A stretch of DNA of 64,000 nucleotides from the NCBI RefSeq assembly GCF_038024065.1, contig NZ_CP150667.1:3913501-3977500 (forward strand), read 5' to 3'. Each line of letters starts with the position of its first letter. Within the stretch, counting starts at the first letter, position 1. The position numbers and the translations under genes are program-made. This DNA is from Polaribacter sejongensis (GTDB lineage: Bacteria > Bacteroidota > Bacteroidia > Flavobacteriales > Flavobacteriaceae). Below the pieces are notes generated by a model. It had not been told where the DNA came from and made no database searches. It saw only the letters and a program-made list of their open reading frames with translations. Positions 12,101-19,049 of the stretch are shown one piece after another.

Positions 12101-12510
12101 CAATCTATGATTTAGAAAAGCACATGACTGGAGAAGGAGAGGAGATTGGTACAATTATCGCTCAACAATACGATTTAATCTTAAACGGTTATGAGATTGG
12201 TGGAGGTTCTGTTCGTGCACATAAATCAGAAATTTTAGAAGCAACCTATAAAAATATGGGTTACAATAAAGAAGAAATGATGAAAAGTGTTGGAACGATG
12301 TACAAAGCTTTCCAATACGGAGCGCCACCTCACGGAGGAATTGCTTGGGGAGTAGATCGTTTAATGATGATTTTAGAGAAAAAAGCTTCTATTAGAGAAG
12401 TAATGGCTTTTCCTAAAACAGGTTCATCAGAAGATTTATTATTCAACGCACCTTCTATTTTGAGTGATAAAAAAGTAGAAGAGATGAATGTTAGAATTAT
12501 GAGGAAGTAA
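9172..12510 (+). CDS. gatB-aspS: Fused GatB amidotransferase subunit and aspartyl-tRNA synthetase
   Basis: 1112 residues joining the two enzymes that make Asn-tRNA(Asn). Residues 1-about 485 are full-length GatB: GIETHVRLNTKTKLFC, a CxC...CxxC zinc knuckle (FCSC, CSVCTG), DRKHYEYPDNPKN, VHIEEDAAKL and the C-terminal helical/YqeY-like domain. After a roughly 35-residue Gly/Ser/Lys linker, residues about 521-1112 are a complete bacterial AspRS: OB-fold anticodon domain (GWVSSVRDHGELIF), class II motif 2 (RCFRDEDSRGDRQPEFTQ), GAD insertion and motif 3 (GGIAWGVDRLMMIL). His549 in RDHG matches the His reported in non-discriminating AspRS such as P. aeruginosa His31, consistent with charging tRNA(Asn) with Asp. 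There is no frameshift at the join. Confidence 0.96.
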   Translation: MELEQLNELIKKHDLELVIGIETHVRLNTKTKLFCSCANQEIEKPNQNICSVCTGQMGVLPSINKEAITKAIYFGKAVKSTFSNEVISWDRKHYEYPDNPKNIQITQFHNPVIPDGQVSCYRNDGSQFTVSLTQVHIEEDAAKLMHEKKISLVDFNKAGVPLIEIVTDPCIRHIEDASTYAQYIQRIVQNLKISEANLEKGEFKSDVSVSLRKKHTYDLNPRTEIKNLNSFKFMVDALKEEIEKQLNYYVENKAFRPDQTTVLWDADLKQTKTMRKKEFEADYRFISEPDLPFVNIKKVVESIDVDISSLPFAVESILINGGVLPQDAKFFTADSLRSAVFVAINNKIKDASFVAKTLVNNIGADEYENIHDVAQLTEIFQLFKDDKITSVLVQNGITSYLKDRNFDYNKYFEDNTISEDKIKDAVKKVIAENDAIANDIKAGNQGKAGILVGKVIGIIGKGASGKVIRTEILEQVQNLKSGVQGSVDAGSSKNEVVGAKSKIKVEEELQTVPIIIKEEYRTHKISQLTEGTINEEVTLSGWVSSVRDHGELIFIDLRDSSNEVFQVRLSRETFPNLDELVKLKSESVISVTGVVVQRKEDDYNAGLRTGKLELETAALDILNLSKTLPFEIKRAMKTNETTRFQYKFLDHRNDEVRKAIVNRHKVIKLLRDILDEEEFLEIETPILTAGTDEGAREFIVPTRKQAGSFYTLPQAPQQFKQMLMVGGFEKYFQIARCFRDEDSRGDRQPEFTQLDIEMAYASMQQIIDLNTKMFNEIVKKIYGKKWILRPFEVITYKNAMDKYGCDRPDLRYGLQMQDITDIVKDTTFQVFSKPIEDGGIVKCIKVSAEEQGGKRVSKGQIENLTAIAQQNGLGGLAYIIVNENDLQSPIIKFLGEEIAANIIKATDAQVGDIVFFSASDYATANKALDAVRQEMGRIFKLINPKELRPAWVVDFPMFEKTDEGRWTFTHNPFSMPAIYDLEKHMTGEGEEIGTIIAQQYDLILNGYEIGGGSVRAHKSEILEATYKNMGYNKEEMMKSVGTMYKAFQYGAPPHGGIAWGVDRLMMILEKKASIREVMAFPKTGSSEDLLFNAPSILSDKKVEEMNVRIMRK

Positions 12511-12535
12511 TTTTTTAAAGAATTCTTGTAAATAT

Positions 12536-12565
12536 AAAAATCTCGCGAAAGCGAGATTTTTTTTG
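12536..12565. terminator. Terminator after gatB-aspS, usable in both directions
   Basis: TCTCGC (12541-12546), GAAA tetraloop, GCGAGA (12551-12556), with a T tract downstream on the plus strand and an A tract upstream. It can also stop transcripts from the convergent dehydrogenase gene. Confidence 0.85.
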
Positions 12566-12625
12566 TTTTGGTTAAATATGATGTTCTCTATAATTTAAAA
12601 ATGAGTATTAATAAGTAGAGTTAAG

Positions 12626-13534
12626 TTATTCTGGTTTTATTTTTAAGAAATCAGAATCTAAGAAACTAGGATTTGGATACTTGTAAAAACCTTCACCTGT
12701 AGAAACGCCCAATTTATTTTTATCAATAAAATTTTCTTTTAAGTATTTTACCGTTTTAAGGGCAAGTGGTTCTTGTGTTTCTTCTGCAGATGATACGTTA
12801 ATATTATATACCGTGTTTATACCAACAGTATCTAATATTGCAAATGGACCAATTGGTGCTCCTGTAGCTTTCATCCAAGTTTTATCAATTGTATGAGGAT
12901 CTGATACTTCATTAACCAATAAGTCTAAGCTTGCGCCTAAAAAAGGAACTAATAAAGAGTTTAATATATAACCTGGTTGCTCTTTATAAAGTGGTAATGG
13001 TAACATTCCTATTGCTTTAGCAAACATGATTAAGTCTTTAAAAACTTTAGGATCTGTTGTAGGGTGTCCCATTATCTCAGCGGTGTTATGTTTCCATATA
13101 TTATTAGCAAAATGTAATGCTAAAAACTGCTTTGGTCTTCCTGTGGAATCAGCAAGTTGACTTGGTAGAAGTGTAGATGAATTTGTAGCAAAAATTGTTT
13201 TTTGGGGAGCAACTTTAGCTAAATTCTTATAAAAACTTATTTTAATTGCTATGTTTTCGGGAATTGCCTCAATCATTAAGTCAGCATCTTTTACAGATTC
13301 TGCTAAATTTGAAGTATAAGTTAAGTTTTTAAAGGTTACGTCTAATTGTTCTTTAGTTGCATTTAAATCTGTTTTAAAAGCCTTAGCTATGATTTTAAAC
13401 TTTGATTTTGCTTTTTCTAAAATTTCATCATTAATATCATAAATACTAACGTTAAAACCATAAAAAGCAATTTGAAAAGCAATTTGATAGCCTAAAACAC
13501 CACTTCCTGCAACAGTTATATTTTTATATTTCAT
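12626..13534 (-). CDS. 3-hydroxyacyl-CoA dehydrogenase
   Basis: 302-residue NAD-dependent oxidoreductase of the single-function 3-hydroxybutyryl/3-hydroxyacyl-CoA dehydrogenase type. The N-terminal Rossmann fold shows AGSGVLGYQIA (GxGxxG) and the acidic residue in SIYDIN; the active-site region LALHFANNIWKHNTAEIM carries the catalytic His and Asn, with Glu in the TAEIM stretch. The C-terminal 3HCDH helical domain starts near residue 180 (GYILNSLLVPFLGASLDL). It would act in fatty-acid beta-oxidation or short-chain acyl-CoA metabolism. It stands alone, convergent with the gat operon and divergent from trp. Confidence 0.88.
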   Translation of the reverse strand: MKYKNITVAGSGVLGYQIAFQIAFYGFNVSIYDINDEILEKAKSKFKIIAKAFKTDLNATKEQLDVTFKNLTYTSNLAESVKDADLMIEAIPENIAIKISFYKNLAKVAPQKTIFATNSSTLLPSQLADSTGRPKQFLALHFANNIWKHNTAEIMGHPTTDPKVFKDLIMFAKAIGMLPLPLYKEQPGYILNSLLVPFLGASLDLLVNEVSDPHTIDKTWMKATGAPIGPFAILDTVGINTVYNINVSSAEETQEPLALKTVKYLKENFIDKNKLGVSTGEGFYKYPNPSFLDSDFLKIKPE

Positions 13535-13681
13535 TTTTTTATGTTTGCCAACATAAGTGTATCATTATTATTGATGCATTACATTTTGTTTATAACACAT
13601 AAAGTTAGCATTTTCAATTAAATTAAACAATTCTTTTTCAGTCTAATAATGTTTTTGTTTTAAATAAAAACAATCTAAACA

Positions 13682-13712
13682 TTGCTTAATTAAAAAATCT
13701 ATCTTACTTTTG
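13682..13712 (+). promoter_or_regulatory. Promoter of the trp leader/operon
   Basis: TTG (13682-13684), 20-base spacer, TACTTTTG (13705-13712): a good match to the flavobacterial TTG-N17-23-TAnnTTTG promoter. Start would be near 13716, only about four bases before the leader ATG at 13720, so the leader message is nearly leaderless. Confidence 0.7.
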
Positions 13713-13719
13713 TTTCACA

Positions 13720-13770
13720 ATGAAAAATAATACAATAAATACAGGTTGGTGGAACTCTCTTAATAATTAA
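13720..13770 (+). CDS. trpL: trp operon leader peptide
   Basis: 16-codon frame encoding MKNNTINTGWWNSLNN with adjacent Trp codons at 13747-13752 and TAA at 13768-13770. The tandem Trp codons, the terminator behind it and trpE as the next gene make this a classic tryptophan attenuator leader. Confidence 0.92.
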   Translation: MKNNTINTGWWNSLNN

Positions 13771-13836
13771 GTGAGAAGAAACCTATATGTATAAAATATA
13801 TTAAAAAAGGCTTATCTCACGATAAGCCTTTTTTTT
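13771..13836 (+). promoter_or_regulatory. trp attenuator: antiterminator/terminator switch
   Basis: GTGAGA (13771-13776), immediately after the leader stop, pairs with TCTCAC (13815-13820); CCT (13782-13784) can pair with AGG (13808-13810), so the antiterminator spans nearly the whole 5' arm of the terminator. A ribosome at the stop codon would cover 13771-13784 and favour termination. Stalling at the Trp codons leaves it free. Confidence 0.8.
13806..13836 (+). terminator. Intrinsic terminator of the trp attenuator
   Basis: Stem AAAGGCTTATC (13806-13816), loop TCAC, GATAAGCCTTT (13821-13831) and T tract to 13836. It lies over 110 bases before trpE. Confidence 0.9.
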
Positions 13837-13888
13837 ATGATGATTTTTTAAGCATCCAAAGTAAAAAAAGATAAAGAGAAATGTTCCC

Positions 13889-13934
13889 TCGAGCGCAGTC
13901 GAGAGGTTCGAAAAAAAGTCTCGACTGCGCTCGA
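13889..13934. repeat. Palindromic repeat between trp attenuator and trpE
   Basis: Perfect 16-bp inverted repeat: TCGAGCGCAGTCGAGA (13889-13904) and TCTCGACTGCGCTCGA (13919-13934) around a 14-base loop. G+C is far above the surroundings. No T run follows, so it is not a terminator. It resembles the dispersed palindromes of Flavobacteriaceae and would form a strong hairpin just upstream of trpE. Confidence 0.8.
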
Positions 13935-13950
13935 CCAGATAAAAAGTAAA

Positions 13951-15342
13951 ATGAAAAAATTACAATTTAAGACAATACATAAAACAAAAATGGCGGATAC
14001 AGTTACTCCCGTAGGGCTGTACTTACGTTTTAGAGATAAATTCGCTAACACGTTGTTGTTAGAAGGTTCCGATTATCACAGTAAAGAAGAAAGTTTTTCT
14101 TTTATAGCGGTGGAGCCTATTGTTACTATGAAAGTAGATGATTCTCAATTTTCAGTTTCTCACAAAGGAACACAATTAGATGAGCAACCTATCAATAAAA
14201 ACTTCTACGAGTTGTATGATAAGTTTAAAGAATCTATCCATTTAGATTGTCCTGCTGAACTAAAACATTTCAATGGTTTGTATGGATATAATACATTCGA
14301 TTCTGTTCAGTATTTCGAAAATATAAAATTTACAAACAAGAAAGCACCTTCTGCAATCCCAGAAATGCAATACAGTTTTTATCGATTCATTATTGCTATC
14401 AATCATTTTAATGATGAAATGACACTGATAGAAAATATCGAAGAAGGCGCAGTATCTCGCATACATGAAGTAGAAACTATTATTGATGCACAAGCATTCA
14501 ATACACAAAAATTCGAAATTATAGGCGAAGAAACTTCAAATACAACTGGCGAAGAATTTAAAGAATATGTAAGAAAAGCAAAATCTCATTGTAAAAGAGG
14601 AGACGTTTTTCAACTCGTATTATCACGCCAATTTCAACAAGAATTTAAAGGAGACGAGTTTAATGTGTATAGAGCATTGCGTTCTATCAACCCGTCGCCA
14701 TATTTGTTTTATTTCGATTACGGATCTTTCAAATTAATGGGCTCTTCACCAGAAGCGCAAATTAAAATTTTTGCAGGTAAAGCAACCATCAATCCAATTG
14801 CAGGTACGTTTAGACGAACAGGCGATATGGCAGAAGATATTAAATTGGGTAAAAAATTATCCGAAGATAAAAAGGAAACTGCTGAACACGTAATGTTGGT
14901 AGATTTGGCACGAAATGACTTAAGCAAACATGCCGATAAAGTTACGGTTGAGGTGTTTAAGGAAGTGCAATATTTTAGCCATGTAATTCATTTAGTTTCT
15001 ACCGTTAGAGGGAAGATTAAAGGAAACCCTATTGAAATTGTTGGAGATACTTTTCCTGCCGGAACGCTAAGTGGCGCACCAAAATATAAGGCGATGGAGT
15101 TGATTAACAAATACGAAAATCAAACACGTGGTTTTTATGGTGGCGCAGTCGGAATTATCGGCTTAGACGGTTCCGTAAATTTAGCGATTGCCATTCGTTC
15201 GTTTGTGAGTAAAAACAACGTTTTGTATTCGCAGGCCGGAGCAGGAATCGTTATTCATTCTGACGAGGACAAAGAACTACAAGAAGTAAATAATAAGTTA
15301 GCAGCGTTAAAAAAAGCGTTGATTTTAGCAGAAAATATTTAA
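13951..15342 (+). CDS. trpE: Anthranilate synthase component I
   Basis: 463 residues. Converts chorismate and ammonia (from TrpG) to anthranilate, the first step of tryptophan synthesis. The chorismate-binding core is clear: LMGSSPEAQIKI, PIAGTFRRTGD, EHVMLVDLARNDL and FPAGTLSGAPKYKAMELI. The N-terminal regulatory segment shows LLEGSDYHSKEESFSF, the region corresponding to the LLES feedback site. The ATG at 13951 gives a normal N-terminus (TVTPVGLYLRFRDKF by residue 30). First structural gene of the operon, behind the trpL attenuator. PabB is the alternative, excluded by context. Confidence 0.96.
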   Translation: MKKLQFKTIHKTKMADTVTPVGLYLRFRDKFANTLLLEGSDYHSKEESFSFIAVEPIVTMKVDDSQFSVSHKGTQLDEQPINKNFYELYDKFKESIHLDCPAELKHFNGLYGYNTFDSVQYFENIKFTNKKAPSAIPEMQYSFYRFIIAINHFNDEMTLIENIEEGAVSRIHEVETIIDAQAFNTQKFEIIGEETSNTTGEEFKEYVRKAKSHCKRGDVFQLVLSRQFQQEFKGDEFNVYRALRSINPSPYLFYFDYGSFKLMGSSPEAQIKIFAGKATINPIAGTFRRTGDMAEDIKLGKKLSEDKKETAEHVMLVDLARNDLSKHADKVTVEVFKEVQYFSHVIHLVSTVRGKIKGNPIEIVGDTFPAGTLSGAPKYKAMELINKYENQTRGFYGGAVGIIGLDGSVNLAIAIRSFVSKNNVLYSQAGAGIVIHSDEDKELQEVNNKLAALKKALILAENI

Positions 15343-15345
15343 AAA

Positions 15346-15410
15346 TAGCTTTTAGCTGTTAGCGGTTAGCTTTTTGCTAATTGCCAAAAGCCAAAAGCCA
15401 AAAGCTTTTT
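15346..15410. repeat. Imperfect palindromic repeat, trpE-trpG spacer
   Basis: Left part carries AGCTTTTAGCTGTTAGC; right part carries three GCCAAAA units ending AAAGCTTTTT, which is its approximate reverse complement. It fills the whole spacer and ends four bases before the trpG ATG. Confidence 0.6.
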
Positions 15411-15413
15411 AAA

Positions 15414-15989
15414 ATGAAAATATTAATTTTAGATAATTACGATTCTTTTACCTACAATTTGGTTCATTTGGTAGAGAAAATCACAGGAGAATTTCCTGCA
15501 GTTTTTAGAAACGATGAAATCAGTATTGCAGATGTAGGAAACTACGATATGATTATGTTATCGCCAGGACCAGGAATTCCAGATGAGGCAGGAATCTTAA
15601 AAGAAGTAATTAAAACCTACGCAGGCATAAAACCAATATTCGGAGTGTGTTTGGGCTTACAAGCCATTACAGAAGTTTTTGGAGGAACCATCATCAATTT
15701 AGAAGATGTTTTTCACGGAGTAGCCACAGAAATGAGAGTTACAGACAAAAACGCAATAATATTTAAAGATGTTTCAGAAACATTTATGGCGGCACGTTAC
15801 CATTCTTGGGCAGCAACAGACGAAGGTTTTCCAGAAGAAATTCAAGTTACTGCTAGAGATGAAGATGGATTAATTCAGGCAATTGAGCATAAAATATTTC
15901 CAATTTCTGCTGTGCAGTTTCACCCGGAATCTATTTTAACAGATGTTGGTGAGCAGTTGGTAACGAATTTTATTAATGCGAATAAATAA
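15414..15989 (+). CDS. trpG: Anthranilate synthase component II (glutamine amidotransferase)
   Basis: 191 residues from ATG 15414. Class I amidotransferase that feeds ammonia to TrpE. Shows MKILILDNYDSFTYNLVHL, the oxyanion LSPGPGIPDEAG, nucleophile Cys79 in FGVCLGLQA and the late His-Glu in QFHPESI. A longer reading from TTG 15381 would add eleven residues encoded by the spacer repeat (PKAKSQK), so ATG 15414 is preferred. PabA is the same family; the operon settles it. Confidence 0.95.
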   Translation: MKILILDNYDSFTYNLVHLVEKITGEFPAVFRNDEISIADVGNYDMIMLSPGPGIPDEAGILKEVIKTYAGIKPIFGVCLGLQAITEVFGGTIINLEDVFHGVATEMRVTDKNAIIFKDVSETFMAARYHSWAATDEGFPEEIQVTARDEDGLIQAIEHKIFPISAVQFHPESILTDVGEQLVTNFINANK

Positions 15990-15990
15990 A

Positions 15991-16052
15991 TGTCATTGCG
16001 AGGCACGAAGCAATCTTTTAATGATGAGATTGCTTCGTACCTCGCAATGACA
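15991..16052. repeat. Long palindromic repeat, trpG-trpD spacer
   Basis: Two 25-base arms (15991-16015 and 16028-16052) are reverse complements with a single mismatch, around a 12-base loop. Arms begin TGTCATTGCGAGG and end CGAAGCAATC. This REP-like palindrome family is found in many bacterial genomes. No T run follows, but it should form a very stable hairpin in the trp message and may act as an mRNA stability or processing element. Confidence 0.85.
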
Positions 16053-16062
16053 AGTAAGAATT

Positions 16063-17052
16063 ATGAAAGCAATTTTAAACAAATTATATAATCACGAAAG
16101 ATTGTCTAAATCTGAAGCAAAACAAATCTTAAAAGATATTGCTGCAGAGAAATACAATGATGCCCATTTAGCATCATTTATGACTGTTTTTATGATGCGT
16201 CCGATAACAGCAGATGAACTTGCTGGTTTTAGAGATGCGTTAATGGAGTTGGCAATAAAAGTAGATTTATCAGATTATAATACAATCGATATTGTTGGAA
16301 CTGGAGGCGATGGAAAAGATACGTTTAACATATCAACCTTAACTTCTTTTATAGTTGCCGGAACCGGACAAAAAGTAGCAAAACACGGTAATTATTCAGT
16401 GTCTTCTCAATCAGGTTCGTCTGATATGTTAGAGAGTTTTGGATACAATTTTACGAATGATGAAACCATTTTAAGAGAACATTTAGAAAAGGCAAATATT
16501 TGTTTTTTACATGCTCCAAAGTTTCATCCAGCAATGAAAGCTGTAAGTGGAACAAGAAAAGCATTGGCATTAAAAACGTTCTTTAATATGTTAGGGCCTT
16601 TGGTAAACCCAAGTTCACCTAAAAACCACATGTTGGGAACTTTTAATTTAGAAGTTGCACGTTTGTACAATTACATTTTACAAGAAGAAGATATCAATTA
16701 CGGAATTATTCATGCCTTAGATGGTTATGATGAAATTTCGTTAACAAGCGGATTTAAGTTCTTTACGAAAAACGGAGAACAAATTATAAACCCAGAAGAT
16801 TTAGGACAGAAAAGAATTCAGCAATCAGAAATATTTGGAGGGAATTCAGTTGCAGATGCTGCTGAAATTTTCAAAACGATTATTGGTGGAAATGGAACAG
16901 AATCTCAGAATAATGTAGTGCTAACAAATGCTGCTTTTGCATTAACTATTGTTGATGATACCAAGTCTTTCGAAAATGCTTTCGCAGAAGCTAAAGATTC
17001 GTTATTTGGATTGAAAGCGAAAGAATGTTTACATTCTTTAATTACGAATTAA
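16063..17052 (+). CDS. trpD: Anthranilate phosphoribosyltransferase
   Basis: 329 residues. Transfers phosphoribosyl from PRPP to anthranilate. Family motifs: DIVGTGGDGKDTFNIST (PRPP/Mg site), KHGNYSVSSQSGSSDMLE, FLHAPKFHPAMK and FNMLGPLVNPS. N-terminal helical domain begins MKAILNKLYNHERLSKSEAK. The last three codons (ITN) and stop lie inside a copy of the AATTACGAATTA repeat that flanks the next gene, so the extreme C-terminus seems shaped by the repeat. Confidence 0.96.
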   Translation: MKAILNKLYNHERLSKSEAKQILKDIAAEKYNDAHLASFMTVFMMRPITADELAGFRDALMELAIKVDLSDYNTIDIVGTGGDGKDTFNISTLTSFIVAGTGQKVAKHGNYSVSSQSGSSDMLESFGYNFTNDETILREHLEKANICFLHAPKFHPAMKAVSGTRKALALKTFFNMLGPLVNPSSPKNHMLGTFNLEVARLYNYILQEEDINYGIIHALDGYDEISLTSGFKFFTKNGEQIINPEDLGQKRIQQSEIFGGNSVADAAEIFKTIIGGNGTESQNNVVLTNAAFALTIVDDTKSFENAFAEAKDSLFGLKAKECLHSLITN

Positions 17053-17066
17053 TAATTACGAATTAC
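17040..17066 (+). repeat. AATTACGAATT repeat, two copies, left flank of S23-like pseudogene
   Basis: AATTACGAATTA at 17040-17051 and AATTACGAATTAC at 17054-17066. The inverse (AATTCGTAATT) occurs on the other side of the pseudogene. Confidence 0.6.
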
Positions 17067-17071
17067 GGCTC

Positions 17072-17430
17072 ATGAAAAAGGATAATATAATTCAAATCAA
17101 AAGTTATAATTTCGCAGTTAGAGTTGTAAAATTATACAAGCATTTATCACAAGAAAAGAAAGAGTTTGTATTAAGTAAACAGTTATTACGTTCAGGAACA
17201 TCAATAGGAGCAAATGTAGAAGAAGTAATTTGGGGCAGAGTCGAAAAGACTTTTTTGCTAAATTAACAATCGCTTATAAAGAAGCAAGAGAATCTCATTA
17301 TTGGATTCGTCTATTAAAAGATACCGATTTCTTGTCTGAGATAGAATCGAAATCATTATTAACGGATATTGAAGAAATTTTAAAAATTATCGGAAGTATT
17401 CAAAAAACAATTAGAAATTCAAATTCGTAA
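17072..17430 (+). pseudogene. Four-helix-bundle protein (S23/intervening-sequence type), frameshifted
   Basis: Two overlapping frames make one protein of about 119 residues. The first (17072-17266) reads IIQIKSYNFAVRVVKLYKHL, QLLRSGTSIGANVEEVIWG, then runs into a nonsense tail. The second (from about 17233) continues GQSRKDFFAKLTIAYKEARE, HYWIRLLKDTDFLS and ends at 17430. The full family pattern RSGTSIGANxEEAxxGQSxxDFxxK is restored by adding one G to GGGG at 17233-17236, so a single-base loss, a sequencing error or programmed slippage are all possible. Family members are found in 23S rRNA intervening sequences and beside diversity-generating retroelements. Its place between trpD and trpC is an insertion into the operon. 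Confidence 0.8.
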
Positions 17431-17432
17431 TT
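17422..17432 (-). repeat. Inverted copy of AATTACGAATT, right flank of S23-like pseudogene
   Basis: AATTCGTAATT is the exact reverse complement of the left-flank repeat core at 17054-17064. Further TTAATT/GAATTC-like bases run to 17445. Confidence 0.6.
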
Positions 17433-17457
17433 CTTAATTTAGAATTCATAATTATAT

Positions 17458-18246
17458 ATGACAATATTAGATAAAATAATCGCATTTAAAAAGAAGGAAA
17501 TTGCTAAGATAAAAGCAGAAGTTCCTGTACAAAATTTAGTGAAAAGTCCAAGTTTTGGAAGAGAAACTTTTTCATTAAAAAAATCTTTGTTAGAAGTTGG
17601 TTCTACAGGGATTATTGCAGAGTTTAAACGTCAATCTCCATCAAAAGGAATCATTAACGACCAAGCAACCATTGCAGATGTTACTAATGGGTATTTAGAT
17701 GCAAATGTAGCTGCACAATCTATTTTAACAGATACTTCTTTCTTTGGAGGAACAATGGCTGATTTAATGGAGGCGAGAATCATCAATCAACAAAAACCTA
17801 TTCTTAGAAAAGATTTTATTGTTGATGGATTTCAGATTGTTGAAGCAAAAGCTATTGGAGCAGATGTAATTTTATTAATAGCTTCTTGTTTAACTGCGAC
17901 AGAACTAAAAAACTACGGAAACCTAGCGACAGATTTAGGATTAGAGGTTTTGTATGAAATTCATACACAGGAAGATTTAGATAAAATCAACGATTTAGAC
18001 AATAAGATTATCGGAATTAATAATAGAAATCTAAATACTTTTGAAGTAGATTTAGAACATTCTATTAAGTTGGCAGGTCAAATTCCGGATACTTGTTTAA
18101 AGGTTTCAGAAAGCGGAATTTCTGATCCTAAGATAATTACTGGATTGAAAGAGTTTGGATTTCAAGGTTTTTTAATTGGAGAAAATTTTATGAAAACAGA
18201 CAATCCGGGAGAAGCTTGTTTAGAGTTTATCAATCAAATAAGGTAA
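17458..18246 (+). CDS. trpC: Indole-3-glycerol phosphate synthase
   Basis: 262-residue TIM barrel that closes the indole ring. Shows IIAEFKRQSPSKG (catalytic Lys and phosphate-gripping loop), ILRKDFIVDGFQIVEAKAIG (catalytic Lys), IIGINNRNLNTFEVDL and the phosphate motif KVSESGISDP. Monofunctional, since TrpF is separate and next. Confidence 0.96.
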   Translation: MTILDKIIAFKKKEIAKIKAEVPVQNLVKSPSFGRETFSLKKSLLEVGSTGIIAEFKRQSPSKGIINDQATIADVTNGYLDANVAAQSILTDTSFFGGTMADLMEARIINQQKPILRKDFIVDGFQIVEAKAIGADVILLIASCLTATELKNYGNLATDLGLEVLYEIHTQEDLDKINDLDNKIIGINNRNLNTFEVDLEHSIKLAGQIPDTCLKVSESGISDPKIITGLKEFGFQGFLIGENFMKTDNPGEACLEFINQIR

Positions 18247-18249
18247 AAA

Positions 18250-18350
18250 AAAGTGTAACTGTGTAATTGTTGAATTGTGTAAAAGTCAGTTTAAAGAGAT
18301 TGAGTGAAAACAATTACACAGTTAAACGAATAAACAATTAAGCAATATTC
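18250..18350. repeat. Palindromic TGTGTAATTGT repeat, trpC-trpF spacer
   Basis: AACTGTGTAATTGT (18257-18270) and its exact reverse complement ACAATTACACAGTT (18310-18323) enclose further degenerate copies (GAATTGTGTAA, AAACAATTA). The same repeat family fills the trpF-trpB spacer. Confidence 0.7.
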
Positions 18351-18353
18351 GGT

Positions 18354-19049
18354 ATGAAATTAAAAGTTTGCGGAATGAAATTCACAGAAAATATCCAACA
18401 AGTTGCAGCGTTGCAACCTGATTATTTGGGCTTTATCTTCTATGAAAAATCAAAAAGAAATTTTGAAGGAATTATTCCAGAATTTTCTAATTCGATAAAG
18501 AAAACAGGTGTTTTTGTAAATGAATATGTAGAGATTGTTATTTCTTTAGTTGAAGAATATAGATTAGAAGCTATTCAGTTACACGGAGATGAATCTGTTG
18601 AGTATGTTATCAATTTACAAAAGCAATTAGCAGAAAACAGAGCTTTGTTTATTGAAGAAAATAAGACGATAAAAAAGCAAAAAAACAAACACTACATTTC
18701 TAAAAATGAAGTTGAGGTTATTAAAGTATTCGGAATTAAAGACGAATTCGATTTTGATGTTTTAAAACCGTATTTAGAAGTGGTAGATTTCTTTTTGTTT
18801 GATACCAAAGGAAAAGAAAGAGGCGGAAACGGAACAAAGTTTGATTGGTCTGTTTTAGAAAAATATCCTTTTGAAAAACCTTTCTTTTTAAGTGGAGGAA
18901 TCGGTTTAGAAGATGCAGAAGAAGTACAAAAAATATTGAAATCTAATTTACCAATTTATGCTTTAGACGTAAATAGTAAATTTGAAAGTAAACCAGGAGT
19001 TAAGAAAATAGAAGAGTTAGAAAAATTTAAAAATAAAATATCTGTGTAA
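18354..19049 (+). CDS. trpF: Phosphoribosylanthranilate isomerase
   Basis: 231-residue TIM barrel performing the Amadori rearrangement. Shows KVCGMKF with the catalytic Cys, YLGFIFYEKSKRNF, IQLHGDES, FFLFDTKGKERGGNGTKFDW with the catalytic Asp, and FFLSGGIG. Most TrpF proteins are about 200-210 residues; the extra length is a lysine-rich stretch near residues 98-125 (ENKTIKKQKNKHYISKNEVE), likely a surface loop. Confidence 0.95.
   Translation: MKLKVCGMKFTENIQQVAALQPDYLGFIFYEKSKRNFEGIIPEFSNSIKKTGVFVNEYVEIVISLVEEYRLEAIQLHGDESVEYVINLQKQLAENRALFIEENKTIKKQKNKHYISKNEVEVIKVFGIKDEFDFDVLKPYLEVVDFFLFDTKGKERGGNGTKFDWSVLEKYPFEKPFFLSGGIGLEDAEEVQKILKSNLPIYALDVNSKFESKPGVKKIEELEKFKNKISV

Noticed and set aside
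13848..14051. Minus-strand frame across the palindrome before trpE
   Set aside because: It exists only through the repeat and the antisense of trpE; no start context or family.
15381..15413. Longer trpG starting at TTG 15381
   Set aside because: The extra eleven residues are encoded by the GCCAAAA repeat; the family begins at MKILILDNYDSF (ATG 15414).
16016..16060. trpG-trpD palindrome as a terminator
   Set aside because: No T run follows and trpD must be transcribed with the operon.
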